Of a stretch of DNA of 64,000 nt, positions 22,756-31,888 are shown one piece after another. Below the pieces are notes generated by a model. It was not told the DNA's origin and did no database searches. It saw only the letters and a program-made list of their open reading frames with translations. Numbering within the stretch: position 1 is the stretch's first letter; each line of letters opens with the position of its first letter. The translations under genes were made by a program, and so were the position numbers. The stretch is taken from NCBI GenBank assembly GCA_003415625.1, contig PYIU01000009.1, positions 1,302,001 to 1,366,000 of the forward strand. The letters are read 5' to 3'. This stretch comes from Aquanectria penicillioides. Lineage: Eukaryota > Ascomycota > Sordariomycetes > Hypocreales > Nectriaceae.

Positions 22756-23092
22756 TGAGGGATGACATACACGTAACGGACGGAATGGATTGGTGTTGCA
22801 TGTAGAATAGCATAGGGTCAAGATACCCGTGGACTTGAGGTGAACTCAAGTGGGAAATGGTTGTTTGGCTAGAATCATGGACAATTGACTTTGAGCACCA
22901 AATGGGGCGAATATTCGGTTTTCAAGGTTCTATAGGCGTTAAATGTCTCACCTTTATATTTTTTTTAAACCACCACCACGCAAGTTTTGAGTGAGAACGG
23001 CTCGACTTAGGCTTTGAGATGCATGGTCGTTTCCGCGGGACAGATCTGAACCGCCCACTCACGGCCAATTTTTTCACCCCTCACACACAACC
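22756..23092. other. short intergenic spacer
   Basis: 3' UTR of the phosphatase and promoter of the TYW2 gene, both on the plus strand. No additional feature seen. Confidence 0.6.
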
Positions 23093-24265
23093 ATGCCCAA
23101 ACCAAAAGCGCCAAGGACGAACCCGATCCAGGCTGCCATTCAAGCGTGGATAACGTCGATTCCATTCCCAGATGGGGCCGACCAGGAGAAATGGAATGAT
23201 CAACTCTCAAACAGCGGGCCAAAACGCTTCACGATTTATGAGCCGATGGCGTTGCTTCCATCTGGCAGCTTCACCACGGAGGCCTGGACCACAGCCCTTC
23301 GAAGTGCTGGTCAGGATTCTTCAGCCCAGCTGTGGTCGTTGATATTGAAAGAAATCTCGTCTCAATCTAAAGACACATTGACGCACTTGGCAGTGAACGA
23401 AGGTATCCCTCTACACAAGGATGGAGTCGAAAATGAAAATGTCTTGAGGAGCCCGAGTGGGCTGCGCATGCTTTACGGAGACTTCGGTCCCAGTGACGTC
23501 GCAACCGATACGGTGGCCGAGGGCGATTTTGATAAAGCCCTCTGGGTATCTACGAAGCAGAACGGAATCTTTCAGACCTGGGCCCCCAGATGGACAATGT
23601 TTAGCCGCGGGAACATCAAGGAGAAGGCAAGATTGCTGGACATGGCAGATCGGACGCTGGGCAAGTCGGGGATAAGATCGGCTGAGAAGGCCTGGGCCGT
23701 CGATCTCTACGCTGGCATCGGATACTTTGTCTTCTCTTATGCGCGTCTTGGCCTGAGGGTTCTCTGCTGGGAAATCAACCCCTGGAGCGTGGAGGGCTTA
23801 CGACGAGGTGCGAGGGCCAATAAGTGGACCGTTAAGGTTGTTCAGGGCCAGGAATTGCTACTACCTGTCGAGGAGATTATCGCTGGAGGAGAGCAGATTA
23901 TCGTGTTCCTGGAGAGCAACGAGGAGGCTCTGCCAAAAATACAGTCCCTGCAGGCTCAGGAGACGGCGAAGGAGATACGGCACATCAACTGCGGCTTCCT
24001 GCCCACCAGCGAGCCAACCTGGCAGGACACATGGAAGATGTGCGCTCCGTCAACTGAGACTTGGTTGCATCTCCATGAGAACGTGGGCGTCAACGACACG
24101 GAGGTCAGGCGGCAAGAGATCCAGCGACGGTTCGAGGGCTGGGTAGAGGGTAACCAACAGCGAGCGGCCCAAATCGAGCATGTCGAATTGGTCAAGACAT
24201 TCGCACCAGGCGTCTGGCATTGTGTCTTCGACGTTCATGTTACTACAAGTTCTAGCTGTCAATAG
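23093..24265 (+). CDS. trm12: tRNA wybutosine-synthesizing protein 2 (TYW2/Trm12)
   Basis: A single exon of 390 residues. The C-terminal half is a class I SAM-dependent fold: the MFSRGNIKEKAR lead-in, then VDLYAGIGYFVFSYARLG (motif I) near residue 205 and CWEINPWSVEGLRRGARANKW near 222, all characteristic of the Trm5/TYW2 methyltransferase group. TYW2 transfers the 3-amino-3-carboxypropyl group of SAM to imG-14/yW-86 during wybutosine synthesis at G37 of tRNA-Phe, which protects reading frame. The cytosolic tRNA target and single-exon structure are as expected. Trm5, the m1G37 enzyme, is the main alternative; the WSVEGLRRG wording and length favour TYW2. Confidence 0.85.
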   Translation: MPKPKAPRTNPIQAAIQAWITSIPFPDGADQEKWNDQLSNSGPKRFTIYEPMALLPSGSFTTEAWTTALRSAGQDSSAQLWSLILKEISSQSKDTLTHLAVNEGIPLHKDGVENENVLRSPSGLRMLYGDFGPSDVATDTVAEGDFDKALWVSTKQNGIFQTWAPRWTMFSRGNIKEKARLLDMADRTLGKSGIRSAEKAWAVDLYAGIGYFVFSYARLGLRVLCWEINPWSVEGLRRGARANKWTVKVVQGQELLLPVEEIIAGGEQIIVFLESNEEALPKIQSLQAQETAKEIRHINCGFLPTSEPTWQDTWKMCAPSTETWLHLHENVGVNDTEVRRQEIQRRFEGWVEGNQQRAAQIEHVELVKTFAPGVWHCVFDVHVTTSSSCQ

Positions 24266-24369
24266 CAATATTACCCAATGCACAAATCATCCATCATGAT
24301 ATCATACGCGCCGCCCAACCCCGGTACAACCGCTGCGAGGAAACAAAAAAAATATGTGCATATCCAAGT

Positions 24370-25031
24370 CTAATGCGCTCGTCGGAACTTCTCGGGGATG
24401 TTGGCTTCGACAATGGGGATCTTGTTGAGGGCTTCAAGGCGATCCTCTTCGTCCTCCATCTGATCGTGCTTCTTAAAGTGCTCAATGTCCTCAGGGTGTG
24501 TCAGGTCCTCGAGTTTGGTGTTCTCGTCATGGTACTTTTCCCAGTGGTGGATCTCGTACTCGTACTCATCATCACCGTGGTGGCCGGGGCCAGTGTTCAG
24601 GTCTGGGAGCGTCTTCCCCTGTCCGATGAAGTTGACGAACTCGTCCTTGCTAACGGACCCGTCGCCATCCTCATCGAGCAGGTGCAGTAGGGTGTTGAGG
24701 ACCTCGTCTCTCCGCTCTTGGGGCATGTCCTTGTTGGAATCGTCCATGAGGCCGTATGTGCGCTGGATCTCGGTGCTCTCCCAATAGCCGTTGCTGTTGT
24801 AGTCGTGCAGGGCAAAGAAGGCGCCTACGTCCCAGTGCTCCATGTGATGTTCCTCTGGTCAATTCATGTAAGAGATTCCTGCAGTAAGTTCGGATGTCTG
24901 GACTGTGGCAACGTACCGGCCATGTGCTTCGTCATCCAGTTGGCATCGTCGGGAACGATGGGCTTCTGCGAGCCGCCGCCATGAGCGACGGCGAGGCCAG
25001 CGAAGGCCAGGCTGAGGACGGTCGTGCGCAT
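24370..25031 (-). CDS. secreted EF-hand calcium-binding protein (Ssp120/nucleobindin-like)
   Basis: Two exons, 25031-24917 and 24854-24370, encode 199 residues. The first 16 residues (RTTVLSLAFAGLAVAH) are a signal peptide. Two EF-hand loops follow: DYNSNGYWESTE (residues 56-67) and DEDGDGSVSKDE (99-110), both with acidic 1, 3, 5 and 12 positions. The C-terminal third is Glu/His-rich. There is no HDEL-type retention signal at the end (FRRAH). It resembles yeast Ssp120 and nucleobindin-like secretory-pathway calcium binders, which act with lectin cargo receptors in the early secretory pathway. The role is inferred from family resemblance. Its 3' end converges on TYW2, and it is divergent from ORC6. 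Confidence 0.85.
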
Positions 25032-25840
25032 CTTGGCAGTGGTGCTCTCCGGCAAAGGGTCTCTCGGTAGGTGCAATTGAGGCCGCGGCGAAGAGACGGA
25101 CTGAGGTGAAGGATCAGACGCGGACGAAGGAGACAAGCGAAAAGGCCTGCAGAGGAAGGTAGGGAGAGTGCGGGTGATCCGATATCAAAGTCAACTTGCT
25201 TGTAGCCACTATCGTAATAGCTGTGGAGGATGTCAGGGGTGGCCGCACAAGCCAACTTGGCGGGGAGCTAAGCTGCTGCGCGACAGGGGACCAGTGCCTC
25301 TTCCGGGAGGACTGAGCGCGACAGCTCCGGGCTAGGCGTGGCGCTGAGATCGGACTGCCCACCTACTGGAACTCGGCCAATGCCTGTAAGACTGACTGCA
25401 TGCCAGTCATGGCCTACAATGGCCGGTTACGTCTCATCTGCCGCGTGAGACGACATGCATCTGAGAAATAAACGTGGACGTCTCCGCTTGTTCCGCAATA
25501 GACCTTGTTCAAGAGACAAGAACATCCCTCTCCCCGGTTTCTGCCAAGTCACGGACTAGTTCTCGACCTCTTCCCCGTGTCTCTCGGGACGGCTGGGGTA
25601 GCGCAAAGTAATTAGGTAGAATAGCGACTGCGCCATAGGTAGGTGCTGGGGCCCTGTCCCTCATCAGCCTCATGGCCCCGTGACTTGGCGTAGCAGTCGC
25701 TCCAGTGCACGCGTCAATCCAGGCGCGTCACTACGGCCGAACCTTCTCCAGACACTCCCTGTCCTGTCTGTCCATGTTCCAGTCCATTCCCATCACCGCC
25801 ACTCAAACTCAACCACCAAGATTAGACAACAACCGCCACC
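25032..25840. promoter_or_regulatory. divergent promoter between the EF-hand gene and ORC6
   Basis: An 809-bp spacer separating two genes transcribed outward; both promoters must be here. No TATA box or operator stands out. Open frames inside it are short. Confidence 0.5.
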
Positions 25841-27044
25841 ATGAGTCGCCAAATCGAGCAAGCGTTGCTCTCCATGATGCCCACATACGCATCGGATCTC
25901 CCCCCATCGCTGCTCGAGCTTGCCGCCTCCCTCCTGGCCCAGTCCCGACATCGGGCGAGCACCCTGAAAGCTGAAGAAGAGATTGCGCGGCTCTATGCTT
26001 GTGCCAACATTGCTTGTGATAGGTAACCCTATGATATGTTTCGATTCGAATTTTGGCATACAGCCTAACTGTCGCAGGTTGAAGATAACTCTCGATCTTC
26101 CACCAATCCAACCTCGACCCCCAATCCCGCCTCGCATCTACAAGCGGCTCTACACACACCTGGACAACATCCTCCCCAACTCTGCATCCACTCCCCGAAC
26201 ACCGTCTGGTCGAACTCGCACACCCAGTTCAAGATTGAAAGACATTGGGAGCTCCCCTGCCTCAGCGACCCGGGTCCCTTCTCGTGCCACACCCACCAAG
26301 GAGAGAGCTCTTGCTCCGTTTCGAACTCCGTCAAAGACGGCCAACGGAACCCCAATTAAATCTGCCACCAAAACACCTGGTGTCGCATCTGAGAATGGAC
26401 TTCACCCCTGGATTCGTCCCACCACGCGGTTTGTTTGCCATGAAACGAACCACAAGAAACTTGCCCCCACCATCATAGCCGGCATGGAAGCCATTGTCAC
26501 CCCTGCTGGGCGGAAGACTGAGGATGAATGGGTGCTTCAAAACGTCACGGCGCTGTTCGCAGCCATCTACTTCTACGTAACCATGCGGGTCCGCGCTCTC
26601 ACTTCGGGAGAAGCTATTGACCGAGATGGATACGTACCCCAACGAAAGGAGATTCTGGCATTGCTAACTCGGGCCCGTAAAGAAGTCACAGTCGGAAGCT
26701 CGGAGGACGACGCGTGGATTGGCTTCATCACCCCCAAGACCAAGGACTTTGACGATGCAGTAGCTCGGGTCAACGAGCGTGGCTGGCTCAATGAGGATTG
26801 GTACCAAGGCATTGCGGACGTTGTCAAGCTAACTCAGCGCAGCCACGCTGATGACGTTGACATGTTAGATGAGGAGGCATTACCCGAGATGCAGATCAAA
26901 CGAGCAGACACAATGTTTCAAGAAAAGTATGATTTTCTCAGCGAAACGAAACGCACCGATTACAGAGCTTGGAAAGATTCTATGCTCGCCAAGATTTTTC
27001 TATTGACGACGACGGGCGCCGCCATGGAAGTAGATACAAAATGA
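25841..27044 (+). CDS. orc6: origin recognition complex subunit 6 (ORC6)
   Basis: Two exons, 25841-26022 and 26078-27044, give 382 residues. The N-terminus carries the cyclin-box-like Orc6 fold: IEQALLSMMP, then SLLAQSRHRASTLKAEEEIARLYACANIACDRL, a pattern diagnostic for fungal Orc6. A Ser/Thr/Pro-rich linker (residues ~90-160) has many S/TP pairs, likely CDK sites. The C-terminal half includes HPWIRPTTRFVCHE and the TALFAAIYFYVTMRV helix. Orc6 joins ORC1-5 on replication origins and helps load MCM. It is expressed in the nucleus and the family is essential in fungi. The intron breaks the conserved DR-L junction. Confidence 0.9.
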
Positions 27045-27166
27045 AGGATCCAAAGACCAGCTTCTCGACCTGGATTATACATATATCAACCCATCCCCAT
27101 CATAACATTATCCCCCGTGTCAACGTCGGTCTGACACGGTCCAACGTGAAAAGCAAGGTTCGTCGC

Positions 27167-28522
27167 TTAAGCAGACTGGGTAGGGCGAGTGAGGGTGGCG
27201 AAGGAGGTAGGGAGACCAGAGCCGCCGAAGCCACCAGCACCGGGAGTGTGCTCGCCACCAGCGCCAGGGGTGTGCTGACCGCCGAAGCCACCAGCACCGG
27301 GAGTGTGCTCGCCACCAGCGCCGGGAGTAGCGAGGCTACCGAAAGCAGCGGGAGTAGCAGTGAAGCCGCCGCCGAAACCAGAAGCAGGAGTGTGGTGGCC
27401 GCCAGCACCGGGAGTGTGGTGACCGCCAGCGCCAGGAGTGTGGTGACCGCCAGCGCCGGGGGTGTGGTGACCGCCAGCACCGGGAGTCTGCTGGGCACCG
27501 CCGAAGCCGCTGCCGATGGGGGTCTGCTCAGAGTCCTCTTCCTGACGCTTGCCGAAGGAACCAGTGGGCTGGCTGCCGCCGAAGCCAGTGGGAGTACCAG
27601 TGAAAGAGCCGCCGAAACCACCAGCGCCGGGAGTCTGCTGACCGCCGAAGCCGCCAGAGCCAGGAGTCTGCTCACCACCGAAGCCGCCAGAGCCAGGAGT
27701 CTGCTGAGGAGCGTTGCCAGTAGGAGTAGAGTCGCCGCCGAAGCCACCAGCTCCGGGAGTCTGCTGGCGCTTGCCGAAGGAACCAGTGGGCTGGCTGCCA
27801 GAGCCGGGAGTCTGCTGACCACCGAAACCGCCAGAGCCGGGAGTTTGTTGGCCACCGAAGCCACCAGATCCGGGAGTTTGCTGAGAGTTGCCGCTGGCAG
27901 TAGAGTCGCCGCCGCCGAAGCCGCCGGCACCAGGGGTGTGCTGGCCTCCCTGACCACCAGCTCCGGGGGTCTGCTGAGAGTCGCTGTTCTCCTGACGCTT
28001 GCTGAAGGCACCGGTGGGCTCGCTACCGAAACCAGTGGGGGTACCGGTGAAGGAGCCGAAGCCGCCAGCGCCGGGAGTGTGCTGGCCACCGGCACCGGGG
28101 GTGTGCTGGCCGCCGAAGCCACCGGCACCAGGAGTGTGGTCACCGCCAAAGCCGCCGGCTCCGGGGGTGTGGTGACCGCCAGCTCCGGGGGTGTGATCGC
28201 CGCCGGCGCCGGGGGTCTGCTGGGGGCCACCGAAGCCGCTGCCGGGTGTTTCCTCAGAATCGTCTTCCTGGCGCTTGCCGAAGAGGCCGGTGGGGATGGC
28301 AGTGGGAAGACCAGTGAAGGAGCCGCCGCCAAAGCCAGCGCCGGGAGTGAAGCCTGCGCCAGGGGTGAAGCCTGCGCCGGGGGTGCCGATGGCAGTTGGG
28401 ATTTCGCTGCCGAAACCTGCGCCGGGAGTTTGCTGAGAGCCCTGGCTGAGACCAAAGATGGGCTTGGCGGTAACGCCAGAAGTGAGGGCAAAAGCCAGAG
28501 TAAGGACAGATAGGACAGCCAT
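27167..28522 (-). CDS. secreted Kex2-type precursor with TPG[A/S]G (elastin-like) repeats
   Basis: A single exon of 451 residues. A signal peptide (VLSVLTLAFALTSGVTA) ends near residue 19. The rest is about 28 copies of TPG[A/S]G spaced by GG/FGG and pairs such as HH, QH, DH or EH, giving units like HTPGAGGHH. Four Lys-Arg dibasic sites lie at residues 83-84, 175-176, 251-252 and 325-326, 92, 76 and 74 residues apart. Each sits in the same context: PTGxF[G/S]KRQ, usually followed by an acidic ED/EN stretch. That is what Kex2-processed repeat precursors look like, so the mature products may be five peptides of about 60-125 residues. The PG turns with small residues recall elastin VPGVG. It is not an enzyme; the likely role is surface or secreted structural peptide. 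No DUF3328 oxidase gene was seen nearby, which argues against a cyclic RiPP. Confidence 0.85.
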   Translation of the reverse strand: MAVLSVLTLAFALTSGVTAKPIFGLSQGSQQTPGAGFGSEIPTAIGTPGAGFTPGAGFTPGAGFGGGSFTGLPTAIPTGLFGKRQEDDSEETPGSGFGGPQQTPGAGGDHTPGAGGHHTPGAGGFGGDHTPGAGGFGGQHTPGAGGQHTPGAGGFGSFTGTPTGFGSEPTGAFSKRQENSDSQQTPGAGGQGGQHTPGAGGFGGGDSTASGNSQQTPGSGGFGGQQTPGSGGFGGQQTPGSGSQPTGSFGKRQQTPGAGGFGGDSTPTGNAPQQTPGSGGFGGEQTPGSGGFGGQQTPGAGGFGGSFTGTPTGFGGSQPTGSFGKRQEEDSEQTPIGSGFGGAQQTPGAGGHHTPGAGGHHTPGAGGHHTPGAGGHHTPASGFGGGFTATPAAFGSLATPGAGGEHTPGAGGFGGQHTPGAGGEHTPGAGGFGGSGLPTSFATLTRPTQSA

Positions 28523-29922
28523 TGCGGGCGAAAGAATGTCGGATGTCAGACGTCTGTGTTAGTTGCGAATAGAGAACGGATCGGGAATGAGCTGTCGTAT
28601 AAAAAAAGGAAAAAACGGATCACAGATGCCCTGCAACTGGATGTCCGGAGGTTTGAAAGAAAGAAGAGAGGAAAAGATGGCGATGGAGACGAAGCTGAGA
28701 TGGATTGGAAAGGGCGTTGGCGATGGACTCATATATACCCTTTTCAGGGAGGGAGGGACAATGTTGGTGAGCCACAAATCGACGTTGCAACGGAGAATGC
28801 CGTTTGTTCCAAGCAGCTGGCGGCGGCTCCAGGCGGCTCCCTGCTCCCCGGGCGTGGTCCTGGAATCCCACCGTGAGGGTTACCTACTGTACGCGTTGAC
28901 ATGGCCAATATCCCGGTTCCAATGGCAAGCATGGTGGTTTCACTGCAACTCTCTGACAAGACGAAGCCGGGTTTGCATTCGCGAAGAGCGGTTGTCTGTG
29001 CGGCGGCTCCATCACTCCAGCTGCAGCCCAAGGCCAAGAGCAGAACTAGGACTAGAATGGAGTGCTTCGTCCGCCGCCCCTAGTCCCGGCAGCCTTGGTG
29101 GCCCCTGGGCGATCAGTGCCCAGGGGTCCACTGACATCTACTTGGCGGAACATTTCGCAGTCGCTTGTCGACGGTTTCTGGTTTCGGGTTGATGGGGAGG
29201 GATCGAGGTTCGTGGGTGTGGCTCGGGGTGGCGTTTCGAGGGCCCCCGGTCGGCATGTGGGAGTGATGACGCGGCTCTGGTTTACCATCCCCATTTTGTT
29301 GTTTGTCGGGGCACCTTAAGTTGTCTGATGTTTCCGTTTGGCACCATCACCACAAGCCCTCAACCACGGTGAGCTCAGTTTCAGTCTCATGCCGTTTCAG
29401 AACCCCCAGGGATGCAAATCGGCGGAACGCTCTAGATTGCGCCCTCGACGACAGCTCTGGCCCCTATGTCAGTCAGTATGGAGATCACTAGGGATAGGCG
29501 TTTCAATTTTTGCCCGATTGACGAATCCTTGTGAAATTCTTTATCCTGTTGATACTCTGTAATTCGAAGCTCTTTGCATCATCGTCATCAGGGATGCTTG
29601 CTTGTTTTCCCTCTCTCATTTTTTTTTTCGTTTGTTTTCCTTGGCGTGATGCGGCTGTCTGTATTAGTCCATGAACACACTCTGTAACAACATCCCGAAC
29701 GGGACGACGTAATCCAATAATGGGACCCCTCACTACGATCCAAGTGCCAAGAGCCGGCACGGCACAACTTGCAAAAGCACACTCACGCACTTGGTTCCGG
29801 GGAATTACTTTGAGATCTGCCACTGCAGGCATATTTTTTTATTTTATTTTTCCTTTGCCTTGCAAGAGCCGGTACGCTAGTCTGCAAAATCTTCCTCCTC
29901 CTATCACGGAGTTTCTATCTGT
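28523..29922. other. intergenic region, promoter of the repeat precursor
   Basis: 1.4 kb between the precursor start and the 3' end of the SDR gene. It contains the TATA box for the precursor on the minus strand and T-rich tracts. No other gene was recognised. Confidence 0.55.
28729..28740 (-). promoter_or_regulatory. TATA box of the repeat-precursor gene
   Basis: On the minus strand the sequence reads GGGTATATATGA, a strong TATA element about 210 bp before the ATG at 28522. This is compatible with a transcribed leader of roughly 180 nt. Confidence 0.55.
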
Positions 29923-31129
29923 TTAGCCTAGCTTGCCTGGAACAAAGGGGTGGCCAGCGCTTAAACCGCCATCCACAGCCCAGGCCTGTCCATTAACATA
30001 GCTGCTCTCATCGCTTCCCAGGAATAACGCAACCCGTGCAATCTCGTCTGCATGTCCGCCGCGCTTAAGGGGATTCAGCTGCCCAATCTTCTTCTCGGTT
30101 CCGCGGGCGCGGGCGGCCTCGTAGACACTGGCAGTCATGCCAGTCTCGATGAGCCCAGGGCAGAGGGCGTTAATGCGAACCCCCGTGCCCGCGAGCTGGT
30201 AGGAAATGGTCTGTGCCAGAGAAACCACCGCAGCCTTGGATGCCGAGTAAGGGGTTGACCCAGCATTGGAGCGGAGGCCCGCAACAGATGCCGTGCCAAT
30301 GATGCTGCCGCTGGGATGGGGCTTCTCGGTACTGGTCTTGAGCATGGCTGGAGTTGCATGCTTCGCTGCAAGGAAAACACTGTATCGATGCTGTTTAGCT
30401 GAGGCTCGGGTATGTGGGGGTCCCCAAACGTGGGTACGTGTAGACGATGTGTGGATCGGAGGGAGGGATCCCTCCTGGCGACACAGGATGGGGATGGGGA
30501 TGGGGATGGGACTGAAGGAAACACTTTACGCTTTACTCTGTACCCACCTTAGAGTATTGGTCTTGAGGACCGACATGAATTCGTCGTCACTGAACTGCGT
30601 GAAGAGGACGGGCTTGCCGACGACGCCGGCGTTGGCGAAGAAGACGTCCAGACGGCCGTATCGTGCGAGGGCGTCGTCAACGACCTCCTTGACACTAGGC
30701 TCATCCGCCGCGTCAAAGCGCCGCGTTTGAACTTGGACCTTCGGGAAGGCGGCCGCTAGCTCTTCCTTGTGGGCTTCCAGGTATGAGTCGTCATAATCAC
30801 ATAGATAGATTGCTCGGGCGCCGCTCTCCGCATATTGATGGGCCGTCGCACGGCCAATGCCCAGTGGGGAGTTGGCGCCTTATTGCACAAGGTTAGATGA
30901 ATTGCCCAAGGCGAGGACGATTGACGAGGAACAAGACGAGCGAGAATTAAACGAACAAAGAGAAAGAAGAAACACTAGGCGAAGGCAGGGATGGCTAATC
31001 GAGTTTACCTGTGATGATGATGACCTTCCCGTTTACTCGCGGGAGGCTGGATCCAGGCGCAACTTTGCTGATGGGCGGCAGCAGCTGCTTGCCAATAGCA
31101 TCGATGCGGGTTTGGGCCTTGTCGGACAT
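29923..31129 (-). CDS. short-chain dehydrogenase/reductase (SDR)
   Basis: Three minus-strand exons (31129-31009, 30878-30548, 30379-29923) encode 302 residues. Classical SDR motifs are present: [13 protein letters not shown] (the TGxxxxGxG cofactor loop), FFANAGVVG (NAG), YSASK with Tyr and Lys of the catalytic YxxxK, and the following [12 protein letters not shown] segment (PG of the family). The cofactor loop is read across an exon join. It catalyses NAD(P)-dependent oxidation of an alcohol or reduction of a ketone; substrate unknown. It lies beside the AtuA-like and CoA-transferase genes, so a step oxidising an acyl-CoA pathway intermediate is plausible but inferred. Intron 2 (168 nt) contains four GGGATG-type hexamers. 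Confidence 0.88.
30487..30510. repeat. ATGGGG hexamer tandem repeat in SDR intron 2
   Basis: Four consecutive ATGGGG units on the plus strand lie within the second intron of the SDR gene. They probably explain why this intron is longer than its neighbours. Confidence 0.75.
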
Positions 31130-31888
31130 TGTTTCAGGGCTGAACGATCCGGCAAGCGGAACGTACGAAGGAATTCAGGGCGGCGACGGTAAAACCAGGA
31201 CGGGCGAGGAGCATTCGACAGGATGACGAACACTCGATGCGCATCCTCTCGAAGATCATCTTTCGCCCTTCTCCGTGGCGAGTGAGACGTAGCTATAAGT
31301 GAGACTCGACGGCCCGGTAAGTGGAGTGAGGGGTGCGTCCGGAGCCGAGGCTCGGCCATGGATGTGGGCGCCACTCGTCGCCGACACGTCACGTGGAGCC
31401 GAAACGCTCACATACCTACATATTACACACAGACTTCGTCGCTGCTCTATCGGGTAGAGCAGCACGTCAGCTACTCTTATTAAATAGAGGGCAATAAAGA
31501 TTAAGGCTTTTTTTTTTAGGAAGTCTACTGGCAATCTTCTATAGTCGCTAGATCCGCTATCTATGAGTCCAATATGAAGTAGTAGCCCTTCTTTTTTTTT
31601 TTCCCTTCTGCTACTTCGAATTCGTAGTACTATTTTTTCTTGGTTCGACCTGTAATCAAACGCAAACCCCGTCTGGATCAGAACATGCAGTGAAAAGTCA
31701 ACCAGCGTCATCACAACATGGTTCACCCTATGAGTCCGAGCCAGAGGCTAGCCTCGAATTGGCGGCAGGCCGCTGCAATACAACACACATGGCAACGTTT
31801 ATTTATTATTCTCGCACACAGATTTTCTCCGGGCTGCTGCAATCGCGGAACAGCAACCAGGGGTTATTCGGACATGGCCACTACCGGG
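31130..31888. other. intergenic region with AT-rich tracts
   Basis: Between the SDR start and the end of the AtuA-like gene. From about 31480 to 31680 it is notably AT-rich, with three T/C runs and CTAGAT/CTATCT-like short motifs, unlike flanking coding DNA. It may be an eroded mobile-element remnant, but no ends or frames can be recognised. Confidence 0.4.

Noticed and set aside
26969..28513. Long open frames (514 codons plus strand; 463 codons in another minus frame) overlapping the TPGAG-repeat gene
   Set aside because: They arise because the repeat is GC-rich and has no stops in other frames. Only the minus frame starting at 28522 has a signal peptide and ordered KR sites.
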